Made by a program: the position numbers and the translations under genes. A stretch of DNA of 64,000 nt from Dyadobacter sp. CY261 (GTDB lineage Bacteria; Bacteroidota; Bacteroidia; Cytophagales; Spirosomataceae), in assembly GCF_021440085.1 (NCBI RefSeq), contig NZ_JAKCPW010000002.1, positions 496,001 to 560,000 of the forward strand, in the 5' to 3' direction. The notes beneath the pieces are model-generated. The model did no database searches. It saw only the letters and a program-made list of their open reading frames with translations, and was not told where the DNA came from. The first letter of the stretch is position 1. Every line of letters starts with the position of its first letter. This document shows, one piece after another, positions 46,699-54,079 of this stretch.

Positions 46699-46862
46699 AT
46701 AGGATTGAGGGAGGAAGGAGGAATGGAAAGAAGAATGAATCAGGAACGCTAGCAGGGGAATGAAGGCGAGGTAGAAGGGGAGCAGGAGGGAGGAAAATAA
46801 GCAGCAAGAACAATGTATGACTGTCCTTGCCTCGTTTCCTTCCTCCCTTTCCTCCCTCGATC
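46699..46862. repeat. polypurine run with an inverted polypyrimidine run, 3' of the RidA gene
   Basis: The 339-bp gap 46526-46864 contains no convincing gene. Its right half holds a nearly pure purine tract on the plus strand (46699-46800, built of GGAGG/GGAAGG units) and a pyrimidine tract (46823-46861) rich in CCTCC/CTTCC. They can fold back on each other through segments such as GAGGGAGGAA and TTCCTCCCTC. It may end transcription after ridA or form triplex DNA. The left half is AT-rich sigma-gene promoter region without a clear box. Confidence 0.55.
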
Positions 46863-46864
46863 CG

Positions 46865-47332
46865 CTATACGTAAGCAATACAGTCGATCTCGACCAAAGA
46901 GTCGCCTGGTACGCCGCCGTACACGGCTACTGTGGTACGGCATGGGGGTTTGCTGCCGAAACGGCCTTTATAGGCTTCATTCATCGCTTTGTAGTCGTTC
47001 AGGTCATGGAGGAACACGGAGCATTTAAGGACTTTTTCCATGGAGGAACCAGCTTTGATCAATTCTTTCTCGAGTTCGTCGAGCACGTGCTTGGTGTGGG
47101 CGGTGATGTCGCCATCGAAGTGTGCGCCTTTGCCTGCTACAAATACAAGATTGTTGAATTTGGTATGGCCGGAAAATAGGGGTACGTCCTGGTACATTTC
47201 CACGTCACCCACTTCTTTCTGTGGGGCCGGTGCAGTAATTCCTGCTTGAACCTTGGAGACAGCGCCGATACCTGCGATGCCAGCGACGGATGCGAACAAC
47301 TTTTTAATAAGAGATCTTCTTTCAGATTTCAT
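46865..47332 (-). CDS. RidA/YjgF-family protein with a twin-arginine-like signal
   Basis: Protein of 155 residues. The first 30 residues (SERRSLIKKLFASVAGIAGI) look like a Tat signal: RR followed by S-L-I-K and a mild hydrophobic stretch ending SKVQA. The rest is a RidA domain with NNLVFVAGKGAHFDGDI, VLDELEKELIKAG, and the conserved Arg in CRTTVAV and Glu in LVEIDCIA that hold imine substrates. Known RidA enzymes hydrolyse enamine/imine products of PLP enzymes in the cytoplasm; an exported one is unusual. It is 38 bp downstream of the PQQ-type dehydrogenase gene and last in the upstream operon. Confidence 0.85.
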   Translation of the reverse strand: MKSERRSLIKKLFASVAGIAGIGAVSKVQAGITAPAPQKEVGDVEMYQDVPLFSGHTKFNNLVFVAGKGAHFDGDITAHTKHVLDELEKELIKAGSSMEKVLKCSVFLHDLNDYKAMNEAYKGRFGSKPPCRTTVAVYGGVPGDSLVEIDCIAYV

Positions 47333-47370
47333 AACAGATTAATTAAAGTGATATGTAGAACGAGATGTAA

Positions 47371-48882
47371 TTATGAGGTTTTTTTCTTGGTCTTTTTGGC
47401 AAGCTTGTCGTTGGCTGGCAGGGTGATTTTCCAAAGGCTTCCTCCCCCCTTGTTGCCGCCTTGCTTTCCGCCATACTCGATAATGTAAAGCGTATTGCCT
47501 ACGAGCAACGCGTCAGTAGGAGCGGTGAAATTGTTGATAATGCTGGTCGTCTTGGTTTTGTAGTTGTCGGTTTTCTTATCGTAAACCATTTCCAGGTGCA
47601 GCAGATCCTTGCCGTACCTGCGCAAAGGGTTCGGGTTGACGACGCCATTACGCGGGCCGCCGGTGTAGCGGATCACGAAGCCATCGCCGGTGAATTCTTT
47701 ACCCAATGCATTGTGCGTATCGAAGAAAATCCCGAGCGGAGACGAGTGCGCATTGAAAGTACCAACGGTAACGCCTGTGGTATCGCCGTCCATCACAACG
47801 CCGGTTTTACGATCGCGGTACTCGTTCGCGTCCGGACCCAGGTTCTGTACGGACGGGGAAAATGTCACGCCGGCCGGTCTTTTCGGGAATTCTGGGTCGT
47901 TGTGGAAGTACTTCATGAGAAAGGCAAATGCAAACTTGCTCAGGAATGGGTCTTTTTCAGGATCTGCCTGGAAGTCGGGGTATTGCTGCGGGTTATCGAT
48001 GCCGCCCATTACCCAGGGGAAGCCGTAATGATGGCCTTTGCGTACCCAGAACATGTCCTCGGGGTGGTCGTAATCACCGGAGTTGGATACTGCGAAAAGG
48101 TTACCTTTTGCATCGAAAGCCATATCATAGGCATTGCGGATACCTTCCGCGAAAATGTAGCCTTCGGCTTTTAGCTTCGCCAGGTCGGTGGATAGCAGGA
48201 GGTCCTTGGAGTTGATCGGAAAGCGGAAAATGTTAGCAGTGAGGGCATTATCACGCGCATTAGGATACTCTCCCCCATTGTCCTGTACCTCACCGTGGTC
48301 GGTACGTGCGCCGGTGTTTACATAAATGTATTTACCATCCGGACTGATTTCCAGCGCATTCCAGCCGTGGTCGAAAGTTGTTTTATTTGCACCGTATTCA
48401 ACAGTATTGAAAACAACTGTCATTTCCGGCTTTTCGACGCCCTGCGTGGGAACGCCCTGCGTGGGAACGCCCGGCGTCATTTCATAGCGGACCATCCGGC
48501 CTTTGTTGCCTTTGTTGTTGTTCACGCTCACGTTGCCCGCAAGGAACAACGTATTGCCATGAAATGCGGCACCCTGCAGGCGTGGTATGCCGTGATCTTC
48601 CACCGAAAGCAATTTTTTGCTCACAGGCTTGCCGTTTTCTACGACAATTTTCACTACATCTCCAAAAAACGTGGTGTAATACATTTCACCCGAAACAGGG
48701 TGCTGAATGAGGCGGACCGCTTCCGGCTCCACCTTCATGTACTCTTCAATGGTAATGTCGTCGCGAAGTACTTTGGGGACGGAAGTAGACACTTCCCGTT
48801 GTTGTCCGAAAACATGGAACGTCATGCCCAGGGCGAGCACCGACGTGAGTCCGGACTTCATAATGCGGCTGTAATGTAACAT
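47371..48882 (-). CDS. PQQ-type (sorbosone/glucose-dehydrogenase-like) exported dehydrogenase
   Basis: Exported beta-propeller protein of 503 residues; signal near residues 8-27 (MKSGLTSVLALGMTFHVFG). Propeller blades with the PQQ-sGDH/L-sorbosone dehydrogenase pattern: RLIQHPVSGEMYYTTFFGDV, WNALEISPDGKYIYVNTGAR, EGIRNAYDMAFDAKGNLF, and the metal/cofactor-region segment KGHHYGFPWVMGG. No cytochrome motif is present here, so electrons would pass to the neighbouring cytochromes. A 15-bp tandem repeat encodes TQGVP repeats near residue 140. Substrate unknown; a sugar or aldehyde is typical. Confidence 0.82.
   Translation of the reverse strand: MLHYSRIMKSGLTSVLALGMTFHVFGQQREVSTSVPKVLRDDITIEEYMKVEPEAVRLIQHPVSGEMYYTTFFGDVVKIVVENGKPVSKKLLSVEDHGIPRLQGAAFHGNTLFLAGNVSVNNNKGNKGRMVRYEMTPGVPTQGVPTQGVEKPEMTVVFNTVEYGANKTTFDHGWNALEISPDGKYIYVNTGARTDHGEVQDNGGEYPNARDNALTANIFRFPINSKDLLLSTDLAKLKAEGYIFAEGIRNAYDMAFDAKGNLFAVSNSGDYDHPEDMFWVRKGHHYGFPWVMGGIDNPQQYPDFQADPEKDPFLSKFAFAFLMKYFHNDPEFPKRPAGVTFSPSVQNLGPDANEYRDRKTGVVMDGDTTGVTVGTFNAHSSPLGIFFDTHNALGKEFTGDGFVIRYTGGPRNGVVNPNPLRRYGKDLLHLEMVYDKKTDNYKTKTTSIINNFTAPTDALLVGNTLYIIEYGGKQGGNKGGGSLWKITLPANDKLAKKTKKKTS
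48437..48475. repeat. 15-bp tandem repeat inside the PQQ-type dehydrogenase gene
   Basis: ACGCCCTGCGTGGGA occurs at 48437-48451 and 48452-48466, with a partial third copy to 48475. It encodes (on the minus strand) a TPGVP-TQGVP-TQGVE run in a surface loop. Unit length is a multiple of three, so copy-number change would keep the frame. Confidence 0.8.
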
Positions 48883-48915
48883 AGTGATTAAGGGGTCTAG
48901 GATATTTCAATTATG

Positions 48916-49347
48916 TTATTCGGTTTTACCCAAATGCCGGATGTACGCCACAAGCTGCCAGCGCTGCTCGGGCGTAAACACATCCTGGAATGGCGGCATA
49001 TTGCCCCTGCCGTTCGACATTTTCCAGTACAACGAGCCATCGCTCTGTGCTTTCACGAGCGTATCGTGGAAGTTGGCAGGCTTCTGGCCCAAAGCACCTC
49101 CTGCGGCACCATCGCCATAACCGGTTTCTCCGTGGCAGGAAGAGCAGTACAATGTGAAGAGTTCTTCGCCCTGTGCGAGGGTAAGCGGTTCTTCGTGATA
49201 AGGACTTTTAAGCGTATCGGCCCAGGCCGGCGCCTTCCAGGGATCCTGGTTATTATGTGAAAAAGCATTCTTTTCGGAAGAAAACCCGGCGAGGCCAATT
49301 CCTGAAAGAATGATAAAGCTTGCGGCGGAAAAATTATTTTTCAGCAT
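48916..49347 (-). CDS. exported monohaem cytochrome c
   Basis: Small cytochrome of 143 residues. A signal or anchor is seen at SAASFIILSGIGLAGF. The haem motif CSSCH is at C68-H72 in LYCSSCHGETGYGDG, and the axial Met is likely in RGNMPPFQ. Layout is that of the soluble class I domains that serve sugar dehydrogenases. ATG 49347 is chosen; the frame is open to 49413 but without start-like features. It is flanked by two PQQ-type dehydrogenase genes, so it should accept their electrons and pass them to the respiratory chain. Confidence 0.9.
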   Translation of the reverse strand: MLKNNFSAASFIILSGIGLAGFSSEKNAFSHNNQDPWKAPAWADTLKSPYHEEPLTLAQGEELFTLYCSSCHGETGYGDGAAGGALGQKPANFHDTLVKAQSDGSLYWKMSNGRGNMPPFQDVFTPEQRWQLVAYIRHLGKTE

Positions 49348-49471
49348 GAATATACAGGATGGTGAATTAGTACTTTGCCATTCTTCCTCCAACCCCTTTA
49401 AAGGAACACTCAATTGCCGGAGAGTAATATCCGCTTAAACGGGGTTGGAAGATGAATGGCGTAATGTCTTA

Positions 49472-51205
49472 CTATTTGAGCAAGGCCCTCACTTTGGCTA
49501 CTTCCTCTGTGGTTACTGGGCCTGCACTGTTTCCAAAATTGCTTCGGATGTGGGTCAGTACCTCTGAAATTTCTTCGTCTTTCAAGAAGCTGTGCTGGGG
49601 CATCACATTATTGTAGGATTGTCCTTTTACCTCAATCGGCCCTTCCAATCCGTTTAGCAACACCTTAATCAGCCTTTCTTTGTCGCCGGTAACCCATTCG
49701 GCCCCTCCCAAGGGCGGGAAGCGTTGGGAATCGCCCATGCCGTTGCGTTGGTGGCAGGCTGTGCAATATACGCTATACACTTTCCCGCCGGCTATGGGTT
49801 TGTCTTTATCCAGATTATCATTCACGAAGTCGGGCGTGCGGATATGCGACATGGTTTTACGTTGCTCCATTTTCGCCATCGCTGTTTTACTGAATTTCTT
49901 CTTATTGCCCTTGTAAGTCACCTTCCAGATCTTGCCTTTCTCAGTTTCAGCTATGTAAATCGAACCATCAGGTCCCATGGCGATACCCATCGGGCGATAA
50001 ACTGCGTCGCTCACATTTACGATCGGATCGAGACCCGCGAAACCATCTGCAAATACCTCGTATTCGCCTGCTACTTGACCATTTTTGAATGGTACAAATC
50101 CAATGAAATAGCTTGACTGTGGGTAAGGCGCGCGATTAGTTGAGCCGTGGAATGCGATGAACGAACCATTTTTGTAATGCTCGGGAAGCTGGTTGCCCTG
50201 GTAAAACAGGATGTCGTTCGGTGCCCAGTGGCCAGGAAAACCGATTAGTGGCTTTTCGTACTGGTCACATTGACCTACAATTTTACCATCACCACCATAT
50301 TCCGGATTCAATAATTTTTTAGATTGCATTTGGTCCCAATAGCAATAGGGCCAGCCGGCATGTGTACCTTCTTTTATTCTCAAAAACTCCTCGGAAGGCA
50401 GCATTGCGCTTTGCCAACCATTGAAAAGCTGCGGCCAGAGGCGCAAAAGGTCGTCGCGGCCATGTTGTACGGCATACAAATTGTTATCCGCGAAATTCCA
50501 GTCCAAAGCGACTACGCTGCGAAGGCCGGTGGCAAACTTGGTACCGTCTTTTTGCAACTGACCAACCTTGTTCGCATCGAATTTCCAGATCCCGCCGTGA
50601 TCTTCCAGGATCGGGCATGGATCCATTCCTTTGGAACCGGGCGTACGGTTTTGTTCCTGGCAGGCATTGGAATTAGCACCGAAAGGTACATACATAAAGC
50701 CTTTGTCGTCGAATGTAATGGGTTTTGCAATGTGCTCGTGCATCCCGTGAGGGTGGTCGTCGGTCAGGATCACTTCTTCTGGACTGTCCGGTACCAGTTT
50801 GCCGGGCGTCAGTTTGTAGCGATAAACGACCAATTCGGAGCTGAAATACAAATAGCCCTTGTAAATGCGCATGGCAGTACCGTAAGCGCGTTCTTTGGCA
50901 GCTCCGCCAAAAGTTTTAATAATATCTGCGCGACCATCCTTATTAGTATCGCGCAACGCAATGACCGATGCGCCTTTATCGGCGAAACGGGCTTTTACGT
51001 AAATATCGCCATTGTCATTCACCGCAATGTGCCGCGCACGGCCCGGTAGGCTGTCGACTACGACGACAGCTTCGAATCCATCCGGCAAAAACAAACCGCC
51101 ATTTTTAGTATTAACGACCGGCAAATCCTGGTCGGAATGCTGCGTAAACCCCAGCCCCACCAGAAGAAGGAGCGAAGCAGACCATTTGAAACGATTTTTA
51201 AACAT
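49472..51205 (-). CDS. PQQ-type dehydrogenase fused to cytochrome c
   Basis: Exported protein of 577 residues. Signal MFKNRFKWSASLLLLVGLGF, then a sorbosone-dehydrogenase-like propeller (about 30-440: LPGRARHIAVNDNGDIYVKA, YVPFGANSNACQEQNRTPG, HPHGMHEHIAKPITFDD, EGTHAGWPYCYWDQ, PMGIAMGPDGSIYIAETEKG). The C-terminal cytochrome c domain has CTACH at C481-H485 and a Met ligand candidate in NNVMPQHSFLKDEEI. The fusion allows internal electron transfer from PQQ to haem. It is preceded by an amidohydrolase gene and followed by a free cytochrome c. Confidence 0.9.
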   Translation of the reverse strand: MFKNRFKWSASLLLLVGLGFTQHSDQDLPVVNTKNGGLFLPDGFEAVVVVDSLPGRARHIAVNDNGDIYVKARFADKGASVIALRDTNKDGRADIIKTFGGAAKERAYGTAMRIYKGYLYFSSELVVYRYKLTPGKLVPDSPEEVILTDDHPHGMHEHIAKPITFDDKGFMYVPFGANSNACQEQNRTPGSKGMDPCPILEDHGGIWKFDANKVGQLQKDGTKFATGLRSVVALDWNFADNNLYAVQHGRDDLLRLWPQLFNGWQSAMLPSEEFLRIKEGTHAGWPYCYWDQMQSKKLLNPEYGGDGKIVGQCDQYEKPLIGFPGHWAPNDILFYQGNQLPEHYKNGSFIAFHGSTNRAPYPQSSYFIGFVPFKNGQVAGEYEVFADGFAGLDPIVNVSDAVYRPMGIAMGPDGSIYIAETEKGKIWKVTYKGNKKKFSKTAMAKMEQRKTMSHIRTPDFVNDNLDKDKPIAGGKVYSVYCTACHQRNGMGDSQRFPPLGGAEWVTGDKERLIKVLLNGLEGPIEVKGQSYNNVMPQHSFLKDEEISEVLTHIRSNFGNSAGPVTTEEVAKVRALLK

Positions 51206-51245
51206 AAGATAATTTACGAGGGGTTCAGGTGTTTAGGGATTCATG

Positions 51246-51300
51246 GTCGGCGGCCGGCGGTCGGTTTGACCGCCGCCGACTGACCGCTGACAGCCGATGC
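51246..51300. repeat. GC-rich inverted-repeat intergenic element
   Basis: In the 96-bp gap before the amidohydrolase copy 2 stop, GTCGGCGGC (51246-51254) pairs with GCCGCCGAC (51272-51280), and the inner CGGCGGTC / GACCGCCG (51255-51262 / 51268-51275) gives an alternative hairpin. Repeated GTCGGCGG-like units and TGACCGCTGACAGCCG follow. It is REP-like; base composition differs from its surroundings. Confidence 0.6.
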
Positions 51301-51301
51301 A

Positions 51302-52555
51302 TTATTTCGTCAAATATATCGGTGTCGTAATGCCATTCAAATCATAGACAATTTTTCCGCCCATGACGGTCAATTCGCATTCGAGTTTTTCTTTGCCTTC
51401 TACTTTGTAGCCGGTTTTGTCATAAAACCCAAAGTTACCTTTGCGCATTGAGAACACGGCTACGTCGGCAATGGCACCTTCAGAAATATGGCCGAGCTGC
51501 TCGCGGTGGATCACTTTGGCGGGTTCCCAGGTGCTTGCTTTGATAATGGCCGGCAAGTCCATCCCGATATTATAAAACTTCGACATAATGCTCAGCATGT
51601 CTTTCATCGAGCCATTCATACTGCCGGTATGCAGGTCGGTACTAATGGTATTAGGGTAAAACCCCGCTTTCATCGCCGGAATTGCCTGCGAGTAATTGAA
51701 GCTCGCACCACCGTAACCTACATCAAATATGATGCCTTTCTTGCGTGCTTCAATGGCGAAGGGCTTTACTTTTTGCGTGGCTTCATCCACAATGGTTTCT
51801 CTTACATTGCCTTCCAGCAATGTGTAGGCGTGTGTATAAATGTCGCCCGGGCGTAGATGTTTCATAAACAGCTCTTCGAGCGGAAGAGGAGGTGTACTGC
51901 CACCAAAATCGATCATAACCGGCATATTGGCCAGTTGTCCGGCTTTTACTGCATTGTCAACGGGTTTCCAGTCCTTGCCCATGAAATGCGCTACTTTGAA
52001 ACCCACCACATCGTTACGGTTTTTAATGGCCACACCAGCAGCCAGGGTCGGGTCCATATCTGCCGTATCCTGCTCCCAATTGCCGCCGCGCATGCCCTGG
52101 CCTACAATGTTCAGCAGCGATAGCACGCGGGTTTTGGAATTGAAAATCACATTTTTTTTAAATTCTGAAAACGAATCCCAGCCGGCACCGCCCGCGTCGA
52201 CGACCGTAGTCACGCCAACGCGGAAGGTGAAGCCGTCGGGTGGTAACGCCACCAAACCATTACTGAGATAATGGTTTGGCTCGGTACCAAAAAACACGTG
52301 TCCATGGATATCGATCAATCCGGGTGTGACATACATCCCTTTGGCATCCACCACCTGGCGGGCCTCCTTGGGATCGATATCCCGGGCAACTTTTTTGATC
52401 TTCCCTTCGAAAATACCGACATCCATCACCTGATTGATATTGTTCTTCGGGTCGATCACCGTGCCGCCTTTGATCAGTATGCTGTACGTCTGTGCATGAG
52501 AAGCCACGCCGAACAGACACGCCAGAAAAATGATAAGGATAGACCTGTGCTGCAT
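51302..52555 (-). CDS. exported amidohydrolase/deacetylase-family metallohydrolase (copy 2)
   Basis: Protein of 417 residues, paralogue of the gene at 35591-36862. Signal MQHRSILIIFLACLFGVASHA; metal motif DIHGHVF (H84, H86); later ligand segments VGFKVAHFMGKDW, GDIYTHAYTLLEG and NTISTDLHTGSMNGS. The blocks GFTFRVGVTTVVDAGGAGW and SFNYSQAIPAMKAGFYPNT are nearly the same in both copies. It lies 54 bp after the SelA-like PLP gene. That pairing (deacetylase with SelA-like lyase) is known from cytoplasmic catabolic operons in other phyla; here both carry export signals. Confidence 0.9.
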   Translation of the reverse strand: MQHRSILIIFLACLFGVASHAQTYSILIKGGTVIDPKNNINQVMDVGIFEGKIKKVARDIDPKEARQVVDAKGMYVTPGLIDIHGHVFFGTEPNHYLSNGLVALPPDGFTFRVGVTTVVDAGGAGWDSFSEFKKNVIFNSKTRVLSLLNIVGQGMRGGNWEQDTADMDPTLAAGVAIKNRNDVVGFKVAHFMGKDWKPVDNAVKAGQLANMPVMIDFGGSTPPLPLEELFMKHLRPGDIYTHAYTLLEGNVRETIVDEATQKVKPFAIEARKKGIIFDVGYGGASFNYSQAIPAMKAGFYPNTISTDLHTGSMNGSMKDMLSIMSKFYNIGMDLPAIIKASTWEPAKVIHREQLGHISEGAIADVAVFSMRKGNFGFYDKTGYKVEGKEKLECELTVMGGKIVYDLNGITTPIYLTK

Positions 52556-52609
52556 TTTACTTTTTGAAAAGGTTTGGGTTTAGGAAGAGTTAAATGGTAC
52601 TGTACATAT

Positions 52610-53833
52610 TTAAACAACTGCTTTAGACAGTTCTTCTTTCAATCTGGACGCTACGATTTTCTCCTCGCCCGCTTTGAGCATCCAGGTAGTAATGGTCAGC
52701 GAATTATTTTCGGCTGGCATTATCTCAATCGACGGGTTGCCTCTGCGAAGATTTTCCTGCAATGTCTTCACAGGCAGGCTGATCTTCGCTGCATCCCACG
52801 ATATTTTCAGGGTGGGTGTGTGGTTACCGAGCTCAGGAACAGTTACTTCTGTCATTACACCCTTCACGCTTTTCGCAGCATTCTCGATCGTTGCCACGCG
52901 GTCTTCCCACACTTTCCACTCTTTTTTATGATCCATTTTGACAAAGTTGTCAAGCGCGACATACATGCCGAGGATCTCTTCTTTATTCACTTTCATACCG
53001 CGACCGATGGTCGATCCGCGTGGTGGCATGCTCAGGCGGGCAGCATCGATATACTGCTTTTTGCCCATAAGTATACCCGCGCTTTGCGGCCCACGCATTG
53101 CTTTCCCGCCAGACACGCACACAAGGTCGAAGCCCAGGTCGTTGAAACGCCACAAGTTTTCGACCGGCGGCACGTCGGCAGCCATATCTATCATGGTCGG
53201 AATGCCATTCTTTTTGGCGATTTCGATCCATTGTTCATGCATGATCTGCCCTTTGTCCGACTGGATATGAAGGAACCACATCAATGCTGTTTTTTCATTA
53301 ATGGCCTTTTGCAGTTGCTCTACCGTTTCAACCACTATGATCTTGCAACCTGTGTTGGTCAATGCATGCGAATAACCGATGTTGTGACCTTTCTGAATGA
53401 TCACCTCTGATTTCATACCCGTGCCTTCCAAATGCGGAAGGGCCTCGACTTTCTTCGTGTCCATTCCCGTGAGCACGCCCGCGAGGCCAAGGGTCAATGC
53501 CGAGAAGCAGCCCGCCGTCACGACAGCCGATTCCGCGTGCGTAATGGCGGCGATTTTCTCGCCTACTTTGGTTTGGACTTCATCGAGCATCATGAATTCC
53601 TTGGCAGCGCCTTGGATCGTTGCCACCACGTCGTCCTGCATGAGCGAGCCGGTCATCATTGTATAGGTTCCTGCGGCATTGATGAACGTACGGATACCCA
53701 GTTCTTTAGCAAGGTTGCGCACTGGTGCTTTGGCCAACAGTCCTGCTGCTTCGGCAGTGCTGCTTTGTCCTATCAATCCGCCCAGGAGGGGAAATGTGGA
53801 CAGATGCTTGATTAAATCTCTTCGGTTTATCAT
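52610..53833 (-). CDS. SelA-like PLP-dependent enzyme with twin-arginine signal
   Basis: Fold-type I PLP enzyme of 407 residues of the SelA/DgaE-like group, whose characterised members include D-glucosaminate-6-phosphate ammonia-lyase. The PLP lysine is K244 in VSGGKAMRGPQSAG, with the PLP-ring Asp upstream in PTMIDMAAD. The substrate-facing region FINAAGTYTMMTGSLM and GCFSALTLGLAGVLTG match the family. The N-terminus MINRRDLIKHLSTFPLLGG is Tat-like (RRDLIK then hydrophobic), so a folded, cofactor-loaded enzyme may be exported. First gene after the SusC/SusD copy 2 terminator. Confidence 0.85.
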   Translation of the reverse strand: MINRRDLIKHLSTFPLLGGLIGQSSTAEAAGLLAKAPVRNLAKELGIRTFINAAGTYTMMTGSLMQDDVVATIQGAAKEFMMLDEVQTKVGEKIAAITHAESAVVTAGCFSALTLGLAGVLTGMDTKKVEALPHLEGTGMKSEVIIQKGHNIGYSHALTNTGCKIIVVETVEQLQKAINEKTALMWFLHIQSDKGQIMHEQWIEIAKKNGIPTMIDMAADVPPVENLWRFNDLGFDLVCVSGGKAMRGPQSAGILMGKKQYIDAARLSMPPRGSTIGRGMKVNKEEILGMYVALDNFVKMDHKKEWKVWEDRVATIENAAKSVKGVMTEVTVPELGNHTPTLKISWDAAKISLPVKTLQENLRRGNPSIEIMPAENNSLTITTWMLKAGEEKIVASRLKEELSKAVV

Positions 53834-54024
53834 AATGGTTAAGGACTGGATAGATTGGATTAAGGCTTTACAAAACGGTTTTGACAGTATGCAGAGGAAG
53901 GATGCTCTTTATATGCGTCGATACTCTGTTTAGTAAGATTATTTTTTTAATAATTAGAAATTTGAAAAATAAAGTTTGGTCAATGCTAGTTTTGATGCCT
54001 TTTTATTCCGAGTGATCGATTTTT

Positions 54025-54063
54025 AAAAGTGCCTTCCGGAATAATTCACCGGAAGGCACTTTT
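54025..54063 (-). terminator. intrinsic terminator after SusD copy 2
   Basis: Perfect 15-bp stem AAAAGTGCCTTCCGG / CCGGAAGGCACTTTT with a 9-nt loop, 17 bp past the susD stop; an AT-rich run follows on the minus strand. The 191 bp between it and the SelA-like gene hold no gene and probably a promoter that I cannot place. Confidence 0.85.
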
Positions 54064-54079
54064 TCGTCTATCAGAATTA

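Noticed and set aside
47461..48174. Plus-strand frame of 237 codons opposite the PQQ-type dehydrogenase
   Set aside because: Antisense shadow with no family resemblance, inside a gene with clear propeller repeats.
52574..53410. Plus-strand frame of 278 codons opposite the SelA-like gene
   Set aside because: Antisense shadow; its start lies in the intergenic gap without promoter, and the other strand is strongly conserved.
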